A stretch of 64,000 nt of DNA, from NCBI GenBank assembly GCA_017165825.1, contig CM029377.1, positions 19,678,117-19,742,116 of the forward strand, read 5' to 3'. Of the stretch, positions 38,048 through 49,200 are shown piece after piece. Position 1 is the stretch's first letter. Each line of letters begins with the position of its first letter. The position numbers were made by a program, and so were the translations under genes. Under the pieces are notes generated by a model. It had not been told where the DNA came from. It made no database searches and worked only from the letters and a program-made list of their open reading frames with translations. The stretch comes from Hepsetus odoe (taxonomy: Eukaryota; Chordata; Actinopteri; Characiformes; Hepsetidae).

Positions 38048-38559
38048 AGCAGTAACTTCAGTAGCTTGTTGACTCAGCATGTTATCACAATGTTTTATAC
38101 TCTACATGCATAGATTCAATGATTACATTTGCTTTTTTCCCCCTCTCCTACTCCTCTCTGTTTCTTTGCTTTTCAGTCAGACACTCATTGTGCAATAGTC
38201 AAGTTTAGTTTAGCCCCAAAAACCTGAATTGCTCTGTTAGTCTTTTAAATTAGTTTAAAAACTATTTACCATTTTGGTCTTGCTTTCTTCCTTATCTTAC
38301 TTAAGTGTTGCAGAGAAAAAGTGAAAATTGTTTATGAAAAAGTTTCCCAAGCAAGACATGCACATAGATAGCATGAAGACATAATTAATCACAACAGGTG
38401 TTTAAAGACCATTCTGACAGCAGGAAAATGCTCAGATGACTTTAATATTAACTATAATATCCTCTATTTAATATACATATCAGCCTGTTATGGCCTTTAC
38501 ACATTTGCGGTATTGATTTTGATAAAAGGTTCTGTTGACAGAACTTCATCAGGCTTTCA

Positions 38560-40164
38560 TTATTCCAGTTTAGGTTTTTCTCTTCTGCCTAAGCAGTGGC
38601 ACAAGAAACGGATTATTAATACTACAGCAGTTACTAGTGAGAACACTAAAGCCAGCAGAAGTATGACTACATCTACAGAATGGTATGAGTACCATGCCAT
38701 TTTATAGGACTCTGTACGTAAATGTGCAGCCCCTTTATGGCGCATTACAAACTCAATCCAGTAGAGGGCGCTGTCAAGCGGATGTATAGGCTTGTCACGG
38801 TGCAGTCTAGACAGTCGCCTCATATTGTCTCTGTATGATGGCTCATGAAGGACTTCATGCACTGCTTCTAGGAACTCCTGACTGTTCAAGTTTGTGACAT
38901 CAAGTACTTTAGCTGCTCCCCGTACCTTAAGACGTAGAAAGTTTTCAAACTGGTCAAACAGCAATGGAAGACCCACCATTGGAATGCCATGATAGATAGA
39001 CTCATAAATCCCATTAGTGCCACCATGGGCAACAAACAGCCGAGTTTTGGGGTGCCCCAGTAGGTCATTCTGTGGCAGCCATTTAACCAGTAGGGTGTTG
39101 TTGCCCAGATTTTTGGGTTGCTCCCCTAGATGCCTCCAGATCACTCTTTGGGGCAGTTGAGCAAAAGCAGCAGCAATCTCAGAAGTGATATCAATAGGAA
39201 GCCCTTTGACCAGTGTGCCTAATGACATAACAATGATTCCATGTTCACCTGACCCATCCACAAACTCTTCCAATTCTGCTGGTAGTGGTTTTGCAGGCTT
39301 GCATTGAAACCCTCCAATATAGACTATATTGGGCATTGTTGGACGAGGAAACTCAAAGATAAAGTCAATCCTCATCAACCAGAGATCTGTGCTCTGCAGG
39401 AGGTGGTAAAAGTTGGCATCAGGACCAAAGTAACGTTTCATCAGCGCATCATAGGGTGGACTTACAATAAAATGGTCAATGCACATGTTGAGAATGTAAT
39501 GGAAAGTATTCTTCATCCTTTCATTAAATGACATGTTGCTGGAGACAGCACAGCCTGAGGTAGGGACATATGAAACAGGTGAAGGAGCAATAACAAAATG
39601 TCCCTCACCACTGGTGATCCATCGTACATTGAACACGATTGGTAATCCAAGTTTGTGAGCCACCAGCACCCCTGCAGGAGTACCTGGGTCAATCAGAGCT
39701 ACATCATAATTTGTGTTAAAGAGCTCTTCCATAAGTCCCTGGTTTTCCAGCATCTCCACCACCAACTGACTTGCCTGCTTATGAATAGCTGCCATTGTGG
39801 TCAACATCTCCCAGTAGAACTTTAAGAATGCTATAGGAGACGCTCCTCCCCGCTTTATGTCCAGCATTTTACTCAGAAAGGACACAAAGAAGTCTGGATC
39901 CTCAATAATCATGCCCTCAGGAAGAGTCACTGTGATGGACTTGTATTGTGGAGACTCTTCTTCAATATACCAGCTGGTGGCAGTCCGTACCACAGTGACC
40001 TCATGACCTCTGGAATGGAGTCCCTCAATCATGAGCTTCATGTTGACCCAGTGGCTGCCATCCATGGGGAACACAAGGACCTTACCAGCCACAGAAACAG
40101 GAACATGAAAGGCAAAGAAAAGAAAAGTGCCTAAGAGATAGCATAGATCTCTGAGACCACCCAT
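38560..40164 (-). CDS. UDP-glucuronosyltransferase, UGT5-like, intronless coding region
   Basis: Type I ER-membrane enzyme that conjugates small lipophilic molecules with a UDP-sugar, usually glucuronic acid. 534 aa, full family length. Signal peptide 1-26; catalytic His38 in DGSHWVNM; acceptor-binding N-terminal half; DPGTPAG segment; donor-binding half with the UGT signature FVAHGGTNGIYESIYHGIPM around residues 377-397 and the closing LFDQ; transmembrane helix around 495-515 (VVILLLALVFSLVTAVVLII); cytosolic tail ending KPKLE, a KxKxx ER-retrieval motif. A coding region in one exon is a hallmark of the fish UGT5 family. The ATG at 40164 lies eight bases after a good acceptor (ATTTAG), so non-coding 5' exons exist upstream on the minus strand. 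I cannot tell which ugt5 member it is. Confidence 0.95.
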   Translation of the reverse strand: MGGLRDLCYLLGTFLFFAFHVPVSVAGKVLVFPMDGSHWVNMKLMIEGLHSRGHEVTVVRTATSWYIEEESPQYKSITVTLPEGMIIEDPDFFVSFLSKMLDIKRGGASPIAFLKFYWEMLTTMAAIHKQASQLVVEMLENQGLMEELFNTNYDVALIDPGTPAGVLVAHKLGLPIVFNVRWITSGEGHFVIAPSPVSYVPTSGCAVSSNMSFNERMKNTFHYILNMCIDHFIVSPPYDALMKRYFGPDANFYHLLQSTDLWLMRIDFIFEFPRPTMPNIVYIGGFQCKPAKPLPAELEEFVDGSGEHGIIVMSLGTLVKGLPIDITSEIAAAFAQLPQRVIWRHLGEQPKNLGNNTLLVKWLPQNDLLGHPKTRLFVAHGGTNGIYESIYHGIPMVGLPLLFDQFENFLRLKVRGAAKVLDVTNLNSQEFLEAVHEVLHEPSYRDNMRRLSRLHRDKPIHPLDSALYWIEFVMRHKGAAHLRTESYKMAWYSYHSVDVVILLLALVFSLVTAVVLIIRFLCHCLGRREKPKLE

Positions 40165-41043
40165 GACTCCACCTAAATAAAAAAAAGTGATTTAAATTGG
40201 TAAAACCATAAGCAAAGTAATTCAAAGTGGTCTGATTATTCAGTTGTTGTTTTGACTATTATTTCAACCCGATAAGCATGAATCGTACCTGAGTGTGCTT
40301 GTTAACTCAATGGGTTTCAGTGCTTTGAACAACTAAACTGGTCAGTAGGTATGAAGCCACATCGGCCCTTTGGAGATTGAATAGTCACCTGTTTTAAAAT
40401 AGAAAGCAAAAAACAATGACATCAGTGAACAATCTTGTGTGCTTTGTGAAGGCAGATCTCATTTTTCTCATTTTTTTAAAACTAGATAACTTACTAAGAA
40501 AAATACATGTGTTAATCATTTAGTCAGAATCAGTTAGGCAGAGATTTACTTGGTTAAAAAAATTGACCAATTCAATCCAAACGCTTTGCAAGATAGACTG
40601 CAAAAAGGACAAGAATGTAAAAGGTTATTCTTTCAGAGCAAGAACTTGCACAACAGCCTGCCACAAATTTGAACTTTGCCCAGAAACTGTTATTTAACAA
40701 TGAATTGGCCAGCAAGTTAGATGGGGGAGGGAGAGAGTTTAAACATTCATATGCTTGTGCAAAAGGCTTGCTATTCAGAAATACTGGAAAAACTATAGAA
40801 ATCTGCACACCAGTCTACTTACACACAATGAATCACTCGACAAAACCCTCTTACAAAACAGCACGAAGGGTTGTAGAACAGGAGACACATTCTTTTAATA
40901 CTTCTAGGAAAAGAAAACATTGCATTCCTTTCCCTACACAGAAGCATGTTTAGTTTTAGTTTATTTCTGCAATGAACAGTTATACAGAAACAGGAATGAT
41001 TCATGTGGATTAGTTAGTCAAAAAGAAAAAGTCTCAGTTGCAT

Positions 41044-41103
41044 ACCTACCGTTTCAATCTGTCTGTGCCGTGCAGTGGACATTGTTCACACTGTCTATAT
41101 AAT
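41044..41103 (-). promoter_or_regulatory. Candidate non-coding first exon and TATA box for the UGT gene
   Basis: On the minus strand a TATATAG motif (about 41095-41101) is followed by some 45 bases and then a donor-like GTAGGTATG at 41049. Combined with the acceptor just before the UGT start codon this would make a 5' UTR exon. A similar block with donor GTAAGCT at about 42521 lies 1.5 kb further up. Inferred from signals only. Confidence 0.3.
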
Positions 41104-41334
41104 TCACCCTGTTCCCTACCCATTCCCTGCCCCCTCCCTACTTTTCTCTCGCAAATTTTTGGAAGGCAACCTTAAATTCAAACAGCACATTACTTTTTCA
41201 CAACTATGGAGAGAAGATATGGCAATAATAGTAATAATAAATGGCAATTCCTTTGATGATGAGTGTGAGATTAGATTTTCAGCTTTTATATTTGCATTTA
41301 GTAATGAGTGTATATATATATATATACATGACAA

Positions 41335-41337
<3 letters not shown>

Positions 41338-41412
<75 letters not shown>

Positions 41413-41413
41413 T
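41338..41413. repeat. (TG)n(AG)n compound microsatellite
   Basis: About 25 TG/GT units followed directly by about 13 AG units; a short (TA)n lies just upstream at 41311-41326. Confidence 0.95.
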
Positions 41414-42882
41414 TTGAGAGAGGGGGGCCTCATCCTCTCTACACTTCCTCTAATTTACCAGAGAAACATAACTCTGCTGAAGAGAGAAAATAACCAGTAT
41501 GCTTTTCCAGAGAACATACAGAAATTTAAAGCAGTCTTGCATTTTCCAACCTTTTTTCCCCCATTGAATCAAACAGCTCCCATTATAGTTCCATAATGAA
41601 AATTGCAGAGTATTTATGTATCTATACTAAAATAACTTTAGACGAACACATGCAGTGTTTTCTCAGTCCTTCCAATGACATCTGACACCCATAACCCACC
41701 CCTTTCCAAGCGTTTTTTTTTTTTTGCAATGACTGAAATCTAACACCCTGCATTGTAGGGTCTGCTCAGCCTAAAACCATTACTTCAAGCGGTTTAACTG
41801 CCTTTGCTCAAAAAAACACTATTTTAAATGAAACAATGCAAAACAAAGAAAGTGCAAAAGGGAAAAAAAGTAATTTTCTCTTCTGTCCCACTGTTAATAA
41901 AATAAAAAGCAGATTGTGATTGGCTTAATCACTGTGGTAGTTTAATGGTTTGATAAGCTTGAATGATAAGTGGGTACTCTAGCTCAGAAAATGGATATCT
42001 GCCAGCTTTGTAAATGGATTGCAAAGCTTGAAAAATATGAAAATGTCCACATATAAAAGGTAAACATATAAACACACGTATGCTAGTTGTGCATTGCCTA
42101 GAATCTATTCCAAGTGAGCTGCTAGAAGGGGCGAAGTGCTTGTATGTGCAAGCATTCCCCAGTACATAATCTCACGCTATGTGCTTCCTATGCTGAAACA
42201 CTGGAACCAGACTTCCAGCTACACCACAGAAATGTGCACGCCAGTCTTGTCTAGTGTTCTAGATCAGTCCTGGAAATTCTTCAGACCACCTTACCTTTAA
42301 GTATGTCCAGAAGAGTTTTGTGACTTAAGAAGCTACATTTCTTTCTACTCAGAATCCATGACTTGGCAACATCTTCTAAATGGCAAGAATGACACATTCT
42401 AATGCCTCTAGGAAAACACCCATTTTTCCCTCCATAGGAACAGAAAGGTTTATTTTAACAACCGACAGAAAAGGAATATTTGTGTTTAGAAGGTCAAAAT
42501 GGAAACGTCTAAACAGCTTACCTACTTCATCAGTCCGTGCCATTACAAAATCTGTCTCTCATCTTTCTATACACACTCATATTGGTAAAGTTTCTGCAAA
42601 GTAGCCTAGGGTTAGGGTTTTTTTTTTTTTTTTATTCTGCTGACTACAAAAGACAAAATCCCCTCCCACAGAAACGCACACATAGGAGGTTGTTTCTGGA
42701 TCAAGATGATCCAGACAGAACACACTTTCACCCCTAAATACTCTTCTTAATTTACCAACCCATTTTTAATCAGAGATGTTTTAATTTACTGTTCCTTAAT
42801 GTTGTGTTCTGATTGGCCAGCCTGGGCTTCATTCAAAACACAACTTGAGCTGAAACATTCTGTGTGAAACATTCTCACACTC
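41414..42882. other. Intergenic DNA, possible second UGT promoter region
   Basis: No coding gene recognised. The block 42390-42620 shows patchy similarity to 40860-41110 (ACACATTCT...CTCTAGGAAAA and GTCCGTGCC words) near a donor-like site on the minus strand. Confidence 0.4.
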
Positions 42883-43130
42883 TCACTCATTTTCATAGCC
42901 GCTTATCTTAATTAGGTGCGCTGGTGCCTAAGGCACGGCAAAAGGCAGGGAAACACCCTGGACAGGTTGCCAATCCATTGCAGGTCAGACACACAGACAG
43001 ACACACACACACACTCACACCTATGGCCAATTTAGCAACACCTGACATGCATGTTTTTAGACTGTGAGAGGAAACTGGAGCACCTGGAGGAAACCCACTC
43101 ATACATGGGGAGAACATGCAAGGACCTTCT
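42883..43130 (-). repeat. Retroelement tail repeat, degenerate
   Basis: Contains ACCCTGGACAGGTTGCCAAT and GGAGAACATGCA, words of the widespread fish L2-tail/SINE repeat, with a short (CA)n inside. Confidence 0.6.
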
Positions 43131-43149
43131 AGCTATGATGGCATATATG

Positions 43150-43348
43150 GCAGATTTTCATTGTACATTTACATTTACAGCAATTAGCAGCTCTTATCCA
43201 GTGCGACTTCCAGTTCCAAACTACAAGGACAGTCCACCTGAAGCAACATGGGCTTAAGAGTCTTGCTCAGGAACCCAATGGTGGTAGTGCTGGAGGTCGG
43301 ACTCAAAGCTGCAACCTCTTGGTCTGTAGAGAAGTATCCTACATCACC
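43150..43348 (-). mobile_element. tRNA-derived SINE, family B
   Basis: Reverse copy: TACATTTACAGCAATTAGCA start, CCCAATGGTGGTAGTGCTGG, and a diverged B box (GGACTCAAAGC). Relatives at 23699, 45833 and 47122. Confidence 0.72.
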
Positions 43349-44814
43349 CCACTAATATCACAATAGCAATGAACTCATAGACCTTCCAACTGATCTTGAA
43401 ATAGTAAATGTATTTGGAAGTGATTTTCAACAAAAATTAGAGGTCTAAAAAGACCCTCTTCTTTTACTTCTCCTTTTGGCTGCTCCTGTTAAAAAACATT
43501 AATTCTTATAAGCATTGATTATGCAAGAATGGACTGTCATCATTTAGGATTTGGCCTAGAAGTTGAGTGACTGCATGCCAGGGCAAATTGCAGAAATCTT
43601 GAAAAAGAAGGTCTGAAAGTGGAAATATTGACTCTTTGCATAGCCGTAATGTAATTTTAAAAAAAAAACCTTTTAAACTTATGAAATACTTGCAAATATA
43701 CTTCCGTCGATCATAGAAACTTATGATAAAAATATCTAAAAAAACTGAAGCAGCAGACCGCAACTTTCCTGTATCTTCCAAATCTCCCACCAGAAAACTG
43801 TGCTTCATTCTTCAAAGAGAAAATCGCAGCAATTAGATAATCCTTCCTTCCAACAGACAAACCAACAGTGTATCTGCAATCAACCTGAGAACCTCTCAAA
43901 GAGCTCCTTGACTAGGATGTTTCACTTGTCCTGATGCAATCCTACCACCTCTCCACTTTATGCAATCTCATCAAATTTACTTCAGGAGATATCAGATCTT
44001 CTCCCAGACCTTACTGACTTGCTCAACAAATCTTTAATGACCCATCCCATCCCATGTCAAGTCCCATCTGCCTTCAAGTCTACTGTCATCAACATTATTG
44101 TACAGATGACTGCTACTTCTCTCTTTTTCCTATAATCATCAACAGGTTTCAACCCAAATTTCAGACTCCTTTGCTGATATATCTTCTCATCAGGCTGCTC
44201 AGCCGCACATCCAGTCTCTGGTTATTTCTACTGTCTACTGTAACTGTGCATAGGATAGACTTAGTGATAAATTCTGCTTTTCCCTTGTGACTAAAGCTAA
44301 CATTAAGTAGCTATTGTCCTGGAACATAATAGAATGGATAATTCTTTATAAATTTTATTTTCTATCAAGAACATTAGTGTAATGTCTGGGTCAGGTCTGC
44401 TGCATTTGCACTGGGAGCTCCGGTGTCTCCCAAAGCTCAAAGACATACAGTTTAGGTGAAATGGAGATGCTAAAATGTCCACTAGGTGTGCTTGTGTAAC
44501 AGGTTACATGTGTGTCCTGTGAACCTATGACCTTTCCAGGGTGTTTTATTAACCCTTCGCTCTGTATGTGCTGGTCCAGGCCCCACAATCGACCCTGACT
44601 AGGATGATTGGTTGAGATAATGAATGAATAAATTCAAATTCAAGGTCAATGGCCAACTCCCTTAAACACAAAAAAATTGAAAACAAATGTGTGTGCATCT
44701 TTGCTGTTTAACTTTGAGCAAAATTGTATTTTATATAATCTGTTATTCTACTTTATCTTTCATTAAAGCAAGGGGTTCAGTAAAGTGTCAAAGTTGGGAA
44801 AAATGTAGAGGTTA

Positions 44815-44816
<2 letters not shown>
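43349..44816. other. Intergenic DNA, no gene recognised
   Basis: Contains another degenerate tail repeat at about 44385-44630 (ATGACCTTTCCAGGGTGTTT, TTGAGATAATGAATGA). Nothing else supported. Confidence 0.45.
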
Positions 44817-44891
<75 letters not shown>

Positions 44892-44922
44892 TGTATGTGT
44901 GTGTGTGTATGTGTGTGTGTGT

Positions 44923-44991
<69 letters not shown>

Positions 44992-45115
44992 TGTGTGTAT
45001 GTGTGTGTGTGTGTATGTGTGTGTGTATGTGTGTGTGTGTGTGTGTATGTGTGTGTGTGTGTGTGTGTGTATGTGTGTGTGTATGTGTGTGTGTGTGCGT
45101 GTGTATGTGTGTGTG

Positions 45116-45154
<39 letters not shown>
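44817..45154. repeat. Long (TG)n tract with periodic TA interruptions
   Basis: About 338 bp of TG units broken at irregular intervals by single TA steps and a few CG steps. Apparent long open frames of Cys-Val or Thr-His here are artefacts of the repeat. Confidence 0.98.
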
Positions 45155-45157
<3 letters not shown>

Positions 45158-45309
45158 ATAGCATTTAGCAAAAGGCAACTACTCTTTAACTCGGCGTAGT
45201 CCTGAGTGCATTACTTTACTGAAGGTTAACCAGTAACTGAGGTGGTTATTTTTTATTTTTCCACTCGCAGCAATATTTGCTACATATCCGTCGTAAAGTT
45301 TGTGTATAA

Positions 45310-45600
45310 CATGTGAACCGCGATTGGAAAGTGAAACGTATATCTCGCTCTCCCTTCCCATCAGCCATACTGCCTCCTGAATACTGGCAAACCCCGCCCA
45401 GCGTTCCGATTGGCTGAAAAGTTGCAAGTATGGATTATTAACCGGGCCGAAACTGATTTTAGCCAATCCAATCTCAGATGCATGACTCTTGACCAATCAC
45501 ATCACAGGAGGCTGGGTTCCTCGAAAAATTCATGAGACATGTGTACATTTCTCAAAGCGCCAGACACTTGAGCAGCCCAGAACGCTCAGCGCTCTTTAAA
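45310..45600 (+). promoter_or_regulatory. Candidate promoter and 5' exon of the endonuclease gene
   Basis: A compact region with four CCAAT/ATTGG boxes (about 45323, 45409, 45461, 45493) on both strands, more GC than its surroundings, ending at a donor-like AAA|GTAGGT at about 45600. A good acceptor (GGTTTCAG, ending 46188) precedes the endonuclease start codon, so a spliced 5' UTR is plausible. Confidence 0.4.
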
Positions 45601-45832
45601 GTAGGTCACGAGTTCTGTAGAGACTTAAAGAAGAAAGGATCAGCACGTGCTGGCCAGTGGTGGGTTGTTTTTTGTTTTACTTTTTAAAATGATAATTATA
45701 TTGAGCTCGACATTGTAAATTGAGTAATTTATCATTTTACTTACTGTAAAAATGTATTTATAAAATATATATATATAATTTATAATGTGTGTATATATAT
45801 ATTTCCGTGCTGTTGGTGACAACACTGGGGTG

Positions 45833-46015
45833 GTGATAGTCTAGTGGTAGGATACTTACCTATGGTGCTATGGACAAAGTGGTCACAGGTTCAAATCCCA
45901 CCTCTAGTACTAACACCATTGGGTTCTCTGAGTTGCTCCAGGGGGATTGTCCCTGTAGTTAGGATGTGTAAATCACTCTGGATTAGAGCATCTGCTAAAT
46001 GTCATAAATGTAACA
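45833..46015 (+). mobile_element. tRNA-derived SINE, family B
   Basis: A-box-like GATAGTCTAGTGGTAGGAT and B-box-like AGGTTCAAATCCC; body GTTGCTCCAGGGGGATTGTC; tail CATCTGCTAAATGTCATAAA. Best-preserved copy of family B here. Confidence 0.82.
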
Positions 46016-46236
46016 CTTGTGCTCTGTGGTTAATCTGCTGTCTCACTTTTGAGCTTTACCCTTTTTGAGTTTGAGCTGCTTTAGACTAAAAGGATGACAG
46101 AGGATTAATGCCAGTTGATGAAATCCCAGTAATTGTGATGTGATGAGACATTATTTCATTGTGGTGTCAAATGTTTTACCTGGTTTCAGGAATGTACTCC
46201 CTTGGATATCCCATGGTATATAAATCAGCCTCTATC

Positions 46237-49200
46237 ATGAAGCAGATCCTCTCCACTCCCCTTAGTGGTCTGCTGCTCCTGAGCTCACTTCTGGCCCTCT
46301 GTGCTGGGGATGTTGGGGATTTTTCACCTTGCTTGAACTACTTCTATCACGCCTGGCCACCCAAAGGCATCCAGGGTACTCCCATCTGCCAGCGCTATGA
46401 GAACCAGTATCATTTTGCCACACTGTACAGCCGCCAACTCCGCACACCATGGTTTTCAGCATACATCGTCTCCCCACCTGAGGGCAAAAGGCCCAAAGAA
46501 GACTGGAAGTTTGAACCTCAGGTAAGTTCATCTCCCTGCTGATTGCTGTTCATGCTGTTAGGCATCCAGGGCATTCTTCTTGAGTCAACAGTGAATGTGT
46601 TTGTGGAAGTAGTGGTCTAAATTTCATCCATAAAAAAGCTTAATTAAGTTCTCGTGGTGTGACCCTGTTTGAGAGGGAAATGTGCTTTCACAAAGGCTTC
46701 TCTGAAAAGGACGTCCTGCGAAATGGTTGAAGCAAAAAAAAAAAAAAACAGGCATCTGTTTCAAAACAAATTTGTTATTAGACATGTCTAGATCTCAGGG
46801 AAATCTCTCTTCTTTTTTTTTTTTTATAAAATTATTTGTAATAATAGAAGCTCTGCTTGAGATCTTTCAAAGGGTCTTTCAGGTCATAAAACAAAGCAAC
46901 ATGTTCACACCAGATCTTATAATTCCTTCTCCCACACCTGATTCTGAACCCGTTGTAGCAAACGGGTCTTGAGGAACAGTTCTGTAAAATATCAAATTTA
47001 CACTAAGACAAAATTGACTTCTTCAGTTTCAGAAGTCACAAAGCTTGCATCAGTAACAAAAATGAGTCACTAGTGGTCAAATCTTTTCTGTAGGTTCTTC
47101 CCCAAAACCCTGCAAGTGGTGGTAGTGGTGGTCTAGTGGTAGGATATTTGCATCTTGGACAAGAGCTTGCAGGTTCAAATCCCACTTTTAGCACCACCTC
47201 TATTAGGATCCTGAGCAAAACCCTTAATCCCAAATTGCTCCAGGGAGACTGCCCTGTAAGTAGGAAATGAAAGTCGCTCTGAGAACGTGTCAGCTATCCA
47301 TCCATCCATTTTCTGCAGCTTGTCCCAAACGGGGTCGCGGGGGAGTCCGGGTGTCCAACCCAGCGCACACAGGGCGAGGACGGGGGACGCACCCTGGACA
47401 GGTCGCCAGCCCATCGCAGGGAACGTGTCAGCTAAGTGTCATAAATGTAAATGTTTAGGAGACTAGGAGATCTTACTTACTTCCTCTTCCTTCGTTTACT
47501 GAAAACAAACCCAGCATAACTTACAAAAACTAACAGACCCTGATAATATAAACAATTTCTGAGGGTAGTCTTTGTAATAAATGGGAAAGGGTTTTGATCC
47601 AAGACTCAACCTCACCAACTTGCTGTTGCCTGTATAGCTGCCTGTAGTGATGAAGTTTTTCTCCTCTTTTATAACAGTTCATCACATTGTGTCCTTTAAC
47701 TAGATCATCCAGTTGAAGCCTCCTTAAAAAAGAGCTGGCTGCAGTTTCACTGGCCCACATGTATTTGGGTGAAACTTAGTGTTAGGAGCGATTGCTGTGT
47801 AGCTCTTGTTGTGGATTTATGAAGTACATTAAGGTTCCAGCTTGACTGTATCTGGGTTGCTTTGAAAGTTGTCTAAAAGTAGGGTTTTTGCCCAAAAATG
47901 CTAATGGTTTATGGTTTAAAATAAATGTAACCTGATCAGATATTGGCTTGTTCTGCAACAGTCATTGTGAAATATGGTAGTTTTCCCAGCTGAGCAAGGC
48001 AGAAACAGTTGTGAGACAAACATCTCTGAGATGCAGCAAGAAAAAAACCTTGAGGGGAACCAAGCACCAGAAGGGGAAACCCAATATTTTCTTTCTACAT
48101 AGTAAGTTCTTTGGTTTTTACAATGATCACCTGGCAGGCTTCTTCAGCAAAAATGGAGTTACAGTAATCAGGAAGAACATGATTGTTATATTTACCTCTT
48201 GTTGAGCTGCAATCCTGGTGAGACTCGTTCATTGTATTCCTATACTTTGCAGTGGTTGTTTTTTCCAGTCTACATTAGGACTGCACAATATGGGGATAAT
48301 CTCAAAATCACACCTTAAAATTAAGTAAAACAATGGATCATGTTACCAGGCGGTGTTAACACATTACATGCTCTTTCAGGTTCAAGGTTGAGGTAGCTTT
48401 TATAAACGATAAACTATTCTCAAGTCTCGTTCCCGTCACCATCAGTATGGAAAATACTGACTCTGCAAGTTTCACTAAAAAAGAGCAGTTCTCATCAAGC
48501 CAGTCATACAGTGACATAAGATCAGATGTTAAACTGTGCATGTGACATGAAAGGGGAAGCAAAGCCAGCACAGAAGCAGAACTAAGCTATGGTTTACCAC
48601 ACAGAACAATTGCACTGTATTAACATGCTCTCTTTCTCCACACTTGTTTTGCTTGCTGAATTGAATTATGAATCAGCCAATGATTACATATGGGAGACCT
48701 CTCTGTTTCTCTTCTACACCTTCATAATCTCTCTTTCTGAAATGAAAATGACTGCAGACATTTGTACATTTAGTAAAATAATGTCAGGTGAAAGCTTCAT
48801 GTTCATATTTTCTGAGACCCTTAGAGCATTGCTGTTACTTTCCTCTTTTAAAGGTCTTTATCATTTACATTCTGGAATAAATGACAAGCCCTTCTCATTA
48901 AATCACCATGTAAAGGATGAGCTGCCTTGCTGCAAATTAATAATTCTGTATGTCTTAAGACACATTTTTATTTATTGCTAACAATTAGCATTTTTGAAAA
49001 TTCCATCCATATCCTGCCACTTGTCCCAAACGGGGTCGCGGGGGAGTGCTGGTGTCCAACCCAGCGCACACAGGGTGAGGACGGGGGACGCACCCTGGAC
49101 AGGTTGCCAGCCCATCGCAGGGAGGAGCAGGACGGGGACGGCACCTTGCTCAAGGGTACCTCAGGGCAACCCATTGGGAAGGGGTTCGAATCCACAATCC

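Larger units (their letters stand above)
33467..38559. other. Intergenic DNA between ramp2 and ugt5
   Basis: No gene recognised in 5 kb. It holds a 21-bp unit repeated twice (36322-36363), an L2-like tail (36893-37046), a 42-bp unit repeated twice (37964-38047) and small (TG)n and (ATT)n tracts. AATAAA at about 34789 might serve as a distal ramp2 poly(A) signal, unproven. Confidence 0.5.

Noticed and set aside
44763..45199. Long open frames of Cys-Val or Thr-His on both strands
   Set aside because: They are translations of a (TG)n microsatellite, open in every frame.
46215..46226. TATATAAAT as the endonuclease TATA box
   Set aside because: It lies only about 15 bases before the start codon, too close for the usual 25-30 base spacing plus a 5' UTR.
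46159..46236. Upstream in-frame Met codons (46159, 46192) as endonuclease start
   Set aside because: A splice acceptor ends at 46188 and only Met 46237 begins a proper signal peptide; 46192 stays possible but less likely.
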